Assembly: GCA_000442015.1 (NCBI GenBank)
Contig: KE561038.1
Coordinates: 1-64,000, forward strand
DNA: 64,000 nt
Reading direction: 5' to 3'
Origin: Rozella allomycis CSF55
Taxonomy: Eukaryota; Rozellomycota
Shown here piece after piece: positions 43,437 to 55,634 of the stretch. A program made the translations under genes and the position numbers. Each line of letters begins with the position of its first letter. Positions within the stretch are counted from its first letter, which is position 1. The notes beneath the pieces were generated by a model that worked only from the letters and a program-made list of their open reading frames with translations, was not told the origin of the DNA and did not search any database.

Positions 43437-46400
43437 ATGAATGTCTTACACCAGCAGGTAATAAAAAGCACCCCGTTAATAAAAAATAGTTGCTAGCCCC
43501 ATCGGCTGTGAATTTTTCATTAATGACCAACCATTTTGTAGCTCCCAAAACACCCGCACTAGTAGTTGCCAAATCCAACATTTTGTGCATCTACCTCGTT
43601 AAAAAAGACACTTTAAAGCTCTTGTATCAAAGAGAGTTGTTTGGTTTTATTTGCGGGATACAAAAAGCTGCACTTGATAGGGAAAAGAACAAGGAGTATA
43701 TTTTGCTCGCGTTTTCCGAGGCCAAGGTTTGTATTTGTGTGGTTTGTGATAGGTTGCTTGGATGGCGTTTGATAATGAGAAATTGGAACTTGAAACAATG
43801 TCGATTCATTTTTTTGAGCGGGATGAATTCAAGGTATGAGATTGGGATGATTGTTATAGAATGAATTTACGAAAAAGTTTGTCAGACCTAAATTGCTAGT
43901 GGACCCGTCGAATAGATGTGCAGCATTGAGGGTTTACGATGAATATTTAGCTGTTATACCGTTTGCCAATAGTGATACTACTGAATATGAATCGTAACAA
44001 CAATATAATTGCTGAATTTAGGAAAACATTGTATCAGCCTAGTTTTATGATAAGATTTAAAGATTTGAACAAGGCAATGACATTTGTTACTGACATTGTA
44101 TTTTTGCATGGGTACTATGAGCCAACACTTGCCATTGTGTATCAATCAGCACCAACGTTTAGCGGACAATTGAATTTTAGAAAAGATACAAAAATGATTG
44201 AGATATTTTCGCTGGATATCAAGCAAAAAATATACACGAGCATTCATAAATCAGCCAACCTTCCGCATGATTTGAATAGTTTGACTGCATTGCCGAAACC
44301 AACAGGTGGTGTGTTGGGGATATCTCCGTGTGCGATATTTTATGTCGGCCAGACTTCTCCAATGTATTCGGTGCCTCTTAATCCATTGGCGAAAGAAGGA
44401 TCGAATTTTCCATTTTCGGACTATAGTCAGGAAGGACAAAAAACGCTTGCTAATTCGTCGACTTTTGTGTATTTAGAAAATGATTATGGACTTTTAATTT
44501 TACGAAGCGGAGATTTGTAATTATGAATAGTGAATTTTAACATAGGTATTTGACGCAATTCGTGAGGGATGGAAGAAGTGTTAGTAGGATTCAATTGGAA
44601 AAGACTGGGGCGAGTATTACAGCTTCATGTGGATGTTTGATTGACAATAGCCGGTTCTTTTTAGGATCCAATTTATGTGATTCGCTCGTGATAAAATTTT
44701 CGAAATCGAGTATATTTAAGAAGAATGAGGTTAGAGAAGAGGATGATTTGTTTATTCATGATACAGAAGTTGGTGTTTCAACATTCTCATTTTCTGTTGA
44801 AAATACATTGATGAATTTGGCTACAATTAGAGACATGGCAATTGGTATTTCATCAAACAAAGTTGGGTCTAAAGAAAAGGTTGAAAAAGAGTTGGTTGTT
44901 TGTTCTGGTTACGGAAGAAATTCAAGTTTGGGAATAGTTCATGTAATAAATATATTTGTGATGAAATAGACAAATCTTCGCTATAATGTAGCAATGTCAA
45001 CAGAATTGAATATAACGAATTGTAGCAACATTTGGTCGTTAAAGTTTTCGTTTCAAGAATATGATCAATTCATCATAATTTCTACAACCAATTCCACTCT
45101 AGTTTTGAAATCAAATAACGATGAAATTCAACAATTGGAATCGTGTGGCTTTTACACTTCAGGGCCTTCTATTTATTGTGGATCGATTGAATCAACTGAC
45201 TATATCTTTCAAGTGTATCAAAATGGAATTAATATTCTCAATGTTGGTGCAGAGCTAGTGAATGAAATAAAGTTTACTGATGATGACATTGTTGGGTGTT
45301 CGTGGTGTTTTCCATACTTGGCTTTGAAGCTTCGTAATGGAAATTTCAAATTAATGAAATTTGAAAATAACAATTTCGAAATTTCAGAAATAAAAGAATT
45401 GGAAGAAGATCAATTTGTTTGTGTTCAAGTGATAAATGACAAATATGGGCATTTTAATAAAACAATTTTGAATGAAGTGGATGATATCCAGATGGTTCCA
45501 AATGTTGATGAGATGGCAGAGGAGGATATGGAACTTGACATGGATATTTATGGAGAAACAGTTCGTAAAACAACCAATGAAGAGCCTTTGATTGAACATC
45601 AAGAGATTGATAAACCTTCAGCGGTTGTTGAATGGTATTTAATTCTATATCGACCCAATGGATTATTGCAAGTAATTAATACAGAAAGAATTTAAAAGAT
45701 TGTTAGAATTCCCACTATGGAGACTATTTTTGCATCAAAGTTTTTTAATTCAGCGACTGACTGCTTGGTGAATGAAGTTGACTCTTATCAAACGCAAGGT
45801 CCTTTACACACAATTTTCAATGAAATAAAGTTCTTGGATAATGAACACACGCCACTGCTATTAGCGTGTAATGAAACAAAAGATTATGTTGTGTACAAAT
45901 TGAACACTTATATAAATTCAATTGTGTTTGTTAAACATAAAGATTCATTTTCATTAATTTCAGAAAATAGATCTGAAAAATCAGAAATTGATCAAATCAT
46001 TCCATTTGAAAATATTGATAATTACAGTGGATTTTTTATAAAGGGAAATTCACCAGCGTTTGTGTTGATTGGTAAACTTGGATATCCCAGAATTCATAAA
46101 TCAACGTTGGATGGGAATATTGTAGCGTTTACTCCCTTTCATGGGACATTTGCACAGCGTGGATTCATTTACATCAATGGCAAGGGGAATTTAAATATTT
46201 GTGAATTCTTTCCATTCAACAATCTTGATTATGATTTACCAATTAGAAAGATTCCATTAAAAAGAACTCCAATGAAAATTGCTTATCATTTAGCCAGCAA
46301 TACTTACACGGTAGCCACTTGTGTGTTTGAGCCATTTTCTTATGATAGAGAAAACGATGTTTTGGAAAACGCTGTTGATAAACGTAACGTTGATTGATGG

Positions 46401-47639
46401 TGTTTAATTAGCGTCTGAATTCCCACCGTTTGTTTCAAAATATCAACTTGAATTAATTTCACCAACTACGTGGGAAACAATCGATATTCTTGAGTTGGAT
46501 CAGAATGAAAGAGTCATGACTGTTAAAGAAGTTAAACTGAAGAGCAAACAACACATTTCTGGATTCAAAACTTTTATTGTTGTTGGGACTGCGTATGTCA
46601 GGGGTGAAGATGTTGTAGTTAGAGGAAGAGTAATTCATTCTATTCATGTATATTAAGGTTATAATGTTGGATGTTATTGATGTCGTTCCAGATCCAAACA
46701 ATCCACAACGAAAGAATAAATTTAAAGTTCTTTACAGTAAGAACGGGACTGGACCAATTGAAAGAGGTCCAGTAAATGCGGCTGTTGCTGTAAACGGCTA
46801 TCTTGTTACAGGTGTTGGAAACAAGGTAATTTCTCTCTCTATATAATATACGCTAGATTTTGGTTGAATCATTTGAGAGCAATGAAGATTTAGATGGATT
46901 GTCTTTTAATGACTACCCCCTGTTCTGTCATGATTTGGCGGGAATGAGAAATTTCTTTGTTGTTTGCGATTCTTATAAATCTCTTTGGTTTATGGCATTC
47001 CAAGTACATTATATTCTATATTAATAACGATAGGAAGAACCAGCGAAAATTGCCATCTTGGGTAAAGATTATAGAGACATGCAAGTGGCCACTGCTGAAT
47101 TCATGGTTGACGAGTCCACTTCTTACGTGACAACTTCTGACGTTGATGGAAACGTTGTATTCTTTTCTTATTCACCAAATAATCTAAATAGTTTTGCTGG
47201 TCAGCGATTGTTAAGAAGAGGCGAGATATTCATTGGATCTTCAATTTATAAACTCATCAGGCTGGCGAAAGAAAATTCTCCATCGTGCGACTCAACCAAA
47301 ACCAAACCACTCTTAAATTGCTATGGGTCCATTGATGGTGGCATAGGCTGCTTTGTTCCTATACCCGAGCAACAATACAGAAGACTGCTACTTCTTGGAA
47401 CTACGATGTGTCATCAAGTGTTGCATGAGTGTGGATTGAATCCAAAGGGGTTTAGACAAGTGGCAAACAGAGAACTTGGCTCATCGCTTGTAAAACCTAT
47501 TCCTGACAGTGTTCTGCTTCAAAAGTTTATAAATTTATCTAAATCAGAACAGTTGGAATTGGCAAGAAAGATTGGAAGCTCAATCAAATTAATTAACGAT
47601 GACTTGCATGACATACAAGAAGCCACAAGTCTATTTTAA
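43437..47639 (+). CDS. CFT1: CPSF160/CFT1, cleavage and polyadenylation factor
   Basis: The largest scaffold of the 3'-end processing complex, which with WDR33/CPSF30 reads the AAUAAA signal. About ten introns join MNVLHQQLLAPSAVNFSLMT, VRPKLLVDPSNRCAALRVYD, DIVFLHGYYEPTLAIVYQSA, KQKIYTSIHKSANLPHDLNS, LTALPKPTGGVLGISPCAI and YLTQFVRDGRSVSRIQLEK. Then come TPFHGTFAQRGFIYINGKGN, VATAEFMVDESTSYVTTSDV and the C-terminal block GSIDGGIGCFVPIPEQQYRR ... GFRQVANRELGSSLVKPIPD. This follows CPSF1 from end to end. It matters here because AATAAA hexamers sit on stop codons across the window. Confidence 0.92.
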
Positions 47640-48242
47640 TGTCAATAAATAATAAACATTATTTAAGTGATCTACGTTGGTTAATTTTTATTTGAGTAAT
47701 ACCCGCAACAGATTCAAGTTTTGAATTTATCTAGGGTTTATGGAAAGCAGACAAACGTCGAATTGCAACAGGGCAATTGTGTAGGTGTGGCCCCACCGCT
47801 TGAAATGAAGTTGGCGACTGTCACTTTTATAAATTAAGAACTTACTCCATTTTGTATTACGTATAGGGCGGTTTCAAAACTAAAGCCTACAAACTGGCAA
47901 TTACCCTTCTTAATTTAATCACCGAATGTTGTTAGTGAGTCTGAGACTCTGAGTCGCGGAGATTCAACTTTCGCATCAGTATATTTTAGCTTTCGCGTCA
48001 GTTTATTTTTTTGTTGTAGAATTTTATTTTAGTGGAGCAAAAGAAATCTGATCAGCTTAGTCGTCGTGGAGCGTCTTCCTCGACGGGACCCAGGCATTAA
48101 TCTGCTGTTGTCCAAAATCAGCATCACCTCAAATATTTATAAATGACACTTTTGTAAGTTGTCACCCTACTGATAATTGGCTTAAAGTGAAAAAGTATTT
48201 AAACCCCGGTAACAAATATCATAAAACTTGTGGGTAAAATCT
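47640..48242. other. 600-bp intergenic gap with a GC-richer unexplained core
   Basis: Between the convergent CFT1 and DNAI1 genes lies the longest gap in the window. It holds no long frame. The part from about 47750 to 48110 is richer in G and C than other intergenic DNA here. It contains a perfect 5-bp hairpin (GAGTCTGAGACTC), a repeated phrase CTTTCGCATCAG / CTTTCGCGTCAG, and a block with complementary CGTCG/CGACG around 48060-48090. It matches no snRNA, SRP or RNase P signature I know. It may be a structured RNA or a decayed element. Confidence 0.3.
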
Positions 48243-50436
48243 TTATTTGTTCACATTTAATCCTAAAGCAATATCCACAATCTTTTCGATTCTTTCATTC
48301 TCAGGAGCATCATCAGATGCTCTACGGCGCTTTCTTAAATTTGGAGATAGTTTCAAACTGGTCACCGTTCCTTTATCATCGCCAACGAGCAAAATGGGTT
48401 CATTTGGATTAAAGGCTAAATGCGTGAGTTTAGACTTTTTCGTTATTTGCTGCTCGCAAAGTGGCTCATATTTGTTTTCATTGAGATCAAATACAAACAC
48501 CTTTTAACATAAAATTTAATGCATTACTTTTCCGTCTGCTGTACATGCTGCAAACACAGTTGATGAATATGGCGACCAGCAAACGTCACCTACTGAACTA
48601 CTCAAGTCAAATGTTAACGCTGCTTTTGATGAATCATGATCCCACAACTTTACAGTCCAATCTGCAGAGGCAGAAAGAAAACATCTTGATGAAAACGGAT
48701 TATACTTTAGTGCGTAAACATTCATATTGTGTCCCTCAAAACTCGCAAGATATTCATTGTGATATGTCTTTGAACATTTATGGATTTTTCCTTCTTCCGT
48801 TCCAACTACAAACAAGTGATCAATGTTTGGACAAAATGATATACAGGAGGCAGATGCGAATCCAAAAAGTTCGTCTTGATCTTCCTGCAATCCTGATACT
48901 AGATCCAGCTTAATGATGTCTGTATATAACAGCTCATTTTTCACAAGTGTCCACTGTGTTACCCTGCCGTCGGACGACACTGAATAGAAATTTGTATTTC
49001 CGTCTAAATCTTCTGGCCCCCACATAACCTGCCACACTGGTTCCGTATGTTTTCCTTCTCGTGAGTCAGATTGGTAGATTGCATTGGAACTCTTCCTCTT
49101 CAAGTCGAAAACACAAACTGAGCCATCATAAAATCCGGCAACTATCATGGAAGGGTCTTGCTTATGGAAATCCAAAGACATGACACCAGAGTCAGTTTGG
49201 TAAATAAACTCTGGGTGTGAAGGGTTCTTTAAAGAAAAGCATGCTATCATTCCAGGACCTTGGCGCATAAAATCATATGATCCGTAGCCGACTGCAAAGA
49301 AATCTTTGTATTGGTAATTCCACGCAACCGCGGTCACTTGTTTACGCTTGTCTACTTCACAATTAAATGTCCATAAAGGAAGTAAAGTTCCTTTTTACTG
49401 CTTTTTATAAATTGCTACCTTTTCCCTCGCGAAATTCATCGGAAGCATCTTCCCAATATTTGTAGTCCTGGGCAACATCTTCATAGGTGTTTTGATTAGC
49501 CATTCTTTCCAATATTCTAAATGATTTGGCTAGTTCTTGGCGACTCATTACATCCTCGTTATGGGCTTCAGTTGGTAAAGTGTTTATTTTTGACTCTTCT
49601 TTTGCACCCTTTACTTTTTCGCCACCAACAGCCTATATAAAAACGAAATTGAAAATACCTTGGCTTTCTCTTTAGCTATTTTCTCTTTAGCGATTTCATC
49701 TTCAATGTACGAGTCATAAATTTCCCATTGCGTCACAGACGCAGAGAATGTCTTTTGGGGCGGTGGTTCGGTATTAGTTGAACGATCCTATATAAATATA
49801 TTCAATTCATAACCTTAAAAGGGTGATTAATAGACTGTGCAGCTCTATCGCTGTAGTTGAACTGGTTCTTGGTTGTCGCCTTTTTGACTTCAACTACTGC
49901 TTCCCCATTTTCATCAACTTCCTCATTGTTAGGCGCAGATTTCTTTTCAGAAGAATCGATTTTTGGAATCTGTGAATTTGATACAACAGTAGTTAAAGTT
50001 TGACCTCCAATAATGCCATCAAATTTCCCTTCCTCATTCAAGATGAAATATCTTTTGTATGACAACATAAACATTTACCCGTCATTCTCAAAATGCAGCA
50101 CATGATGCTCTGCATTCGGAATAGTTTTGTAAGCTTTCTCTTTAAAATTGTAGCGTGATATGTTTTGAGCTGCCCTTGGATTGTTGGCATTCAAAATGCG
50201 CGTGAATTCTTCGTTTAACTCCGCTTCTGTTAGTTGTTCCTGGTCAGCTGGCTTAAGAATAGTTTTCTATTTTATCTTATAGGTTAACATACTCCAAGCC
50301 TATTTGCATTGCTTTCATCTTGATTAGACTTGATTGAATCAACAGAAGCTGTTCGACCTAAACCTTCCTTTTCAGTCTATTTCAATATTAAATATTCAAG
50401 TACTTTTGGCCTTCTCGTGGATCTCATTGTCGCCAT
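48243..50436 (-). CDS. DNAI1: Axonemal outer-arm dynein intermediate chain DNAI1
   Basis: This WD40 intermediate chain tethers outer dynein arms in motile flagella. Seven or so introns (26-28 nt) join [30 protein letters not shown] helices, [58 protein letters not shown] and [18 protein letters not shown]. The WD40 domain follows: [92 protein letters not shown]. The order is that of animal DNAI1. It is direct evidence of a motile flagellum. AATAAA overlaps the stop. Confidence 0.95.
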
Positions 50437-50518
50437 TTGTAATTGTAAACAAAAGCCACAAACTGAATGAAAATTTAAGAGTTAAAACAAATCTAACTGT
50501 TAATGAAATATTTTTATT

Positions 50519-51547
50519 CTATTCCTGTCGTTTTAATAAGGTTAAGAGTGGATGGCTTTCATTCAGGTAAAAGGTGAGAGCCCTATTCTTAAAAATATTT
50601 GAATCTATGCTTAGTAAGTCGATAATGTCATCAAGAAGATGTGAGTGCCCAGCTATCATAGCTTTTGTTGGCTCCACATCACAATGAACAATGTGGACAT
50701 GAAAATGATAATACGAAGGATGGTAATGAACAAACATTCTCAATTGATCAGCTTCAATTCCATACTTTCCTTTTACTATTTCCTCTGTTTTGCTTTTAAT
50801 GTTTTTCAATAAAGGTATATGATCGGAAGAAAGCTCCCGTATACAAATTATAGGACATTTGGAGATGGCTAAAAGATACATATTTGTCATAGTTGTCCTA
50901 TCCCATTTACTATCAAAATCTAAAATATCTATTTACCTATCTGGTAATAAGACAAATCCATCCTTTTCATCTTCGTCAAAGATAATTACATCATCCTGCT
51001 CTGCTTGCTTGTTCAAGATTTTAGTGACCCAAAGAGTCCTTTCCTCAGGCAAAGATTTGATGAAAGGCAATGTTTTTTCCAAATACATATTGTACGTTTC
51101 CGTAATTTTAAATGCCTTCGATTTCAGATACTTTCTTATATGAAGAATTGTGCACGGATATATGACTTTCATTCGAAAATTTGATTCCATTTTATCCAAG
51201 TACCGATAATATACATCGTTGGAAGCGATTTTTGCTGCTGATTCACGTAGCGGAAGCAGATTTTTATATTCTGTATCTCCAAATAAACATTTTTCGACGA
51301 TACATATAGCAAAGACGTTGGTGTTAAATTTTAAAGTATCTTCACAGAACTTAATTATTTCAACTTGATCTAATTGATCCACTCCATGTGAAACTTCCTC
51401 TTTTGCATACAAAACAAATGAAGTTTTTGTGAGTGCACATTCTTGTAGAAGATATAAATATTTAAACCCCTCTAGCATCGTCTTTACTGGTAAGTGAAGT
51501 CTGTCTTTTGAGGGCAGGGGTATACCGTATACGGTGGACCCTAGCAT
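50519..51547 (-). CDS. DCPS: Scavenger mRNA-decapping enzyme DCPS
   Basis: DcpS hydrolyses the cap left after 3'-5' mRNA decay. One 27-nt intron gives 333 residues. Matches are MKVIYPCTILHIRKYL, TLWVTKILNKQAEQDDVII, DEKDGFVLLPDSKWDR, MYLLAISKCPIICIRELSSD and the HIT-like motif HYHPSYYHFHVHIVH with its three histidines, then RALTFYLNESHPLLTLLKRQ. The N-terminal swapped domain is recognisable but diverged. The start ATG at 51545-51547 overlaps the start ATG of the opposite gene (51546-51548). A later Met (MLEGFKYL, about residue 24) is an alternative. Confidence 0.9.
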
Positions 51548-52903
51548 GTCTGTAACAATTAGAATTCAAAACGAAACATTAAAATACCACTTTTTATCAT
51601 ACGTAACAAGTGGCACAGAAGCTTTTTCAAAGGATGGAAGCATAAATGAACAGAATCGATATTTTCGTGAGTTGGAGAATGTTGTTCCTCCAATGAGAGA
51701 TGTTTCTGTTTTACAAATACAAATAGAAGATTTTGAAAATGAATTCCAATATTTTATTACTATCCACGTGCATTTGGTAAAGAACGAAGAATACGAATTG
51801 AGTTTACCACCATCTAACTACCTTGAAAAGAGAAAATGGATTTTGATGATGCAAAATAGCGGATATTGGACTCGCTTAAGATTTTGTTTGAGTGGAAAAG
51901 ATAGAATATCATTTAATGTATCTGCAGAACCTTACGGGTCATTAAGACCCGAAACGTCATGGAAAGCGTTTTCGTCTAATCAGGTGTATAATGCTATTTG
52001 GAATTCATCATTTGGATCATTTTCGATCGCATATAAAAGTCTTAGACAGAAAATTCTGAATTTAGAAGACAAAATCGTGTTTCGGTATAACCAAATTGCA
52101 GACGAAGGGTCAACTTTGGAAGAAAAAAAGTTCCTTGTAGTCTATGAGGAAGTTTATGAAAATCAAAGAGGCAATTGCTTTTTCGGGACACCGCGGTTTT
52201 CTTCAAAGTCTTTACTTCCCACAGACTTTAAAACGTGGACTACTGCAGATGGAGGCTACCATTCTTCTCCAAAGCAAACTATTTTGCCAAGCCCAGAATG
52301 GAAGTGGAGTGGAGATTGGTTTGTTGATAATAAATTCGCAATGCAAGGCCTAGAGAAAGATGGATGGATGGTGATCTATTTTCAAATAATATATATTAGT
52401 ATGCTTTCAATTGGAATACAAAATTTACTACCAATTTTTTTACTACTTCATATGTGCGCCGACGAAGGTGGTTGAGAAAGAGAATTAGACCTACCCACCT
52501 TGAAGATGCCCGGTCACTTTACACAACTAGCAGCACTTCCCAAGAAGTAAAGTAACTTAAATTTCATTAACAGACATTTGGCATTCTTGATCAAATTCGA
52601 AACGCGAAAATCGATAGGGAGAGATTGGACATCATTCGCAATTTTATTCAAAGTTCCGAACAATTGAATAAAAACACGTTAAGGAAGAAGGTAAAAGACA
52701 TTAAAGTTAGGTGATACAGCTTTTGCAAATTTTGTCATATTTTGACTTTGACAGGGCTAAATTTCAGGCATGTCAGGTAATTATAAAGAAACTATCAACA
52801 TACGTAGCTATTATTTCCTTTGATAGATGATAAAGAAATAAAGGTGCAAGCAAAATCAAACCTTGTATACTATTTTCATAGAGAGCAATTGTATAATAAA
52901 TAA
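51546..52903 (+). CDS. Dysferlin-domain (DysF) protein
   Basis: Four introns (29, 27, 20, 31 nt) give 416 residues. After an N-terminal beta-rich region comes a DysF-N/DysF-C pair: VVYEEVYENQRGNCFFGTPR, then PSPEWKWSGDWFVDNKFAMQ, DGWMYAFNW and TSYVRRRRWLRKRIRPTH. DysF domains occur in dysferlin, TECPR1 and fungal Pex30/Pex23-type ER/peroxisome proteins. No membrane segment was found, and the C-terminal 100 residues are helical. The exact family is undecided; TECPR1-like or Pex23-like are both possible. Its ATG shares CATG with the DCPS start. AATAAA ends one base before the stop. Confidence 0.75.
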
Positions 52904-53012
52904 CGAATTTTCGCTTTATATTATTGCGTTATATGACAGCTGTCTCTTCGCTTTTAAAGAAACTTAATGTAATAAAATTAGGTTCACTGTAAAAAGTTGC
53001 AAACGATCAGCG

Positions 53013-54639
53013 ATGACGACTTCACAGTAACGAGATTACATACAACAGATAGAGTCTTTCTGTTACAACGGATTCTCCTTCCAGGTCCATTGATGACGAG
53101 TAATGTGTATTTTGCTTTGAGGAACAAAGGTTTTTAAAAGAATTAATAGCAAATATTCCAACTAATATCTCAGATGCAGAGTAATTGAAATAATTGAAAT
53201 TCATATGATACGAAAAAGCAAAGAGAAAAGATCGGCAGACAGTTATAGACGCGATTAAACTTAAGATATATGAAGGGCAGCAATCCATGAAGCAGAAACT
53301 GATGAAAGAGACCGCCAAAACAACCGAATTAAAACTGCAGGTACTGTGTGCATCAAATATTTCATAGCTGGAGCCTAAAAGCAGCAATTTATCAAGTGGC
53401 AATCGCGCCTTAGATGAGATGTCCCTTTCCTTAATGAAAGAAATAGAAAATTGGAAATCAAAGTTTCTAAAACTAAATTTCGAGCATGAAACTATGAAGA
53501 CAAAGTATGAACATCTTAAGAATTCAATACAACAGAGCAAGGTAATTATTACACCATTTTTTGAAAAATAGGATTTGATAATCTCTGAATGTGAAAAGAA
53601 AATAGATCTGATAAATAACGAAAATAAAAAGATTATAGAGCAATTGCAGAAAGATAAAGAGGTTGCTATGGTCAAAGTTGAAAGTGAAACCTCAAAACTG
53701 AATGAAATGGAGAAAATAAATAAAGGATATCAAGAAGAGTAAGTAAGCCAGCTTGATCTCAGTTAGAACCGCAATACTAGAAAAAAGAATAAATGAAATC
53801 AATGGGTTAATTCAATTAGAGAACAACAGAAAGGAAGGCTTATCATTACGTTTGATTGATTTAACAAATAAGGTTCAAGAACTGCAGGCTGATAATTCTT
53901 CACTTGCTTTACGTTATAAGGTAGTTTTCAAATGAAATATTTATTAGAATTTAGAAAGGTCTTCTTTGATTGAAAAAGAGGAACAACTAAATGAAAATCA
54001 GCTCCTTCGCAAAGAACTTGAAACTAGCCAAGACGAGCGTTCACGCTACCGAGAAATAGAAAGAAAAATTGACTTAAAAATTNAAAGAAAAATTGATTTA
54101 AAAATTCTTGCAGGAGGCAATCAAAGTGAGGAAAATAATGGTTTCGATTATCTGCCAACAACAATTAAACAGAGAATACGACATTCGTAAGCTTAAACAA
54201 CTTTTTAAATTAGAATGGAATTGGTTGAAAAAATAAGGGCTTCTGAATCAGAGATTATCAAACTTGATAATAAATTGAATAATGAAATAGAAAAGAACTT
54301 TGAAAATCAGAAAAAGGTATTTGCTTAGCTTTACTTTCCTCGTAGATTCACTTTCTTGAAAAAACAATCCAGTGGGCAAATTTAGGCAGTATAGACAGGA
54401 GTACAGAAGATCTTATTCGCTGCTTATCCGAAATCGAATTCCACAAAGAGTAAGTTAATTTAAGTCATTGAAATAGGGAATTGGAGACACAAAACCACGA
54501 GTTAATAGAAGACAATAACAAATTAATTTGTTTTATCGAAAATCTTCTAAATCAGAAGCAAGTAAAGCCTTTAAACCTTTTAAAGTTTTAGAGTCTCCAG
54601 GCCATCGAAAATGACATCCTTAACATTATCAATCGTTAA
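53013..54639 (+). CDS. Long coiled-coil protein of unknown family
   Basis: About ten short introns (26-30 nt, one apparently longer near 53188) join MTTSHLSVTTDSPSRSIDDE and heptad-rich helices: LMKETAKTTELKLQLEPKSS, IENWKSKFLKLNFEHETMKT, ISECEKKIDLINNENKKII, EKRINEINGLIQLENNRKEG and LEKTIQWANLGSIDRSTEDL, ending LNQKQSLQAIENDILNIINR. It is almost pure coiled coil, without signal or membrane segment. A cytoskeletal or axonemal role is plausible given the local gene set, but the family is not recognised. An N at 54083 duplicates about 23 bp. The stop lies 5 bp from the convergent neighbour's stop. Confidence 0.6.
54060..54106. repeat. 23-bp duplication around N at 54083
   Basis: The block coding ERKIDLKI occurs on both sides of the N with one substitution, as at the other junctions. 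Confidence 0.7.
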
Positions 54640-54644
54640 AATAT

Positions 54645-55177
54645 TTATTGTTTGTCCTTTGCACCTTCTTCGGTATCATCAATAAAATCCTTTAAATCGT
54701 CTTTAAAAGAATTGGCAACTTCATTAGGAGGAAGCTTGTTCTTTGCAATATCCTCTGTTCTTTTTGCAAGCACCTTAAATACTTCTCCAATGTCGGCATT
54801 GTCCTTTAATTTGTAAACTTTAGGGTTTTCTCCAGTTGTGTCAAATATATGCCCACTGTGTACGATGTTTCTTCTCTTTCTGCTAAACTGATACAGCGTC
54901 ATTCCTGTTTGAAATTCCATTTGTAATTCTTACCAATTAACGTGAAGAATGCCAAAATTGATCCATAAAAGAAAGTTAAACGAAGACGGATAGCTTCCAT
55001 ATCCTTTTTTAGTTCCACATTCTGTTCTTTTATGGATATCAATGTTCTCTTCAAGTCTTGAATTTCAGAGTGACTGAATGGGTCCTCTGAATAAAATCGA
55101 CGCATTATATATTGATTTCTGGACGATAAACGTAGCAAAGTGCTCAAAGAAGACAATCGTGAAAAACGAGATATCAT
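54645..55177 (-). CDS. Small mitochondrial membrane protein of unknown function
   Basis: One 29-nt intron gives 167 residues. The N-terminus is a strong presequence (MISRFSRLSSLSTLLRLSSR, then NQYIMRRFYSEDPF). A short coiled coil (LISIKEQNVELKKDMEAIRL) leads into one membrane helix (FFYGSILAFFTLIG), then a basic-to-acidic soluble tail. The coiled-coil-plus-helix layout recalls small MICOS or CCDC90-type proteins, but no family is recognised. AATAAA overlaps the stop, and the opposite gene stops 5 bp away. Confidence 0.6.
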
Positions 55178-55634
55178 TAAACTTTAACGCCACAATTTGG
55201 ATCAAAGATTATCGATAATGCAACTTGATGTGAAAAANGCAACTTTATGTGAAAAAAATTAGCGCTCTATAATATAATTCTTACGAGCTTATAAATGAAT
55301 TCAAAAAAGACGACTTAAGTGTTGCTCGAGCTCATGGCTGTTATTGGTGGTAGATATGTTGTGGAACTTGTGGTTTATTGGTTTGCCAAATTGACACTTT
55401 TCCATATTCCAAAATTCCAAATCCAAGGCACCTAAATCTTATGTTCAAACAATCACGAAATTGTCAATTAGTGATTGTTATTATTGGATTATATGTATTA
55501 GACTCTGACTTTCAATATTTTTTATTTTTACAAGATTAATAATTGAATCCATTGTTCCATATTTTTTTGAAAATTTGGTCTAGATCCAGGCATTGAAAAT
55601 TGAAATCACAAGGATAAATTGACTTCGCCACCTG
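55178..55634. other. Gap without recognisable gene, with N junction at 55238
   Basis: This 457-bp AT-rich gap separates the divergent small mitochondrial gene and the HECT gene. An 18-bp phrase (GCAACTT.ATGTGAAAAA) is present on both sides of the N at 55238, another contig join. I see no convincing frame, RNA gene or repeat beyond that; it probably holds both promoters. Confidence 0.5.

Noticed and set aside
48060-48110. GC-rich core in the CFT1-DNAI1 gap as U6, U2, SRP or RNase P RNA
   Set aside because: None of the conserved boxes I know for these RNAs (for example ACAGAGA, the U2 branch-site motif, the SRP tetraloop) could be found.
53022-53675. 217-residue minus-strand frame opposite the coiled-coil gene
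   Set aside because: The plus strand gives heptad-rich exons bounded by 26-30-nt introns. The antisense frame is phenylalanine/serine-rich, as expected from antisense Lys/Glu codons.
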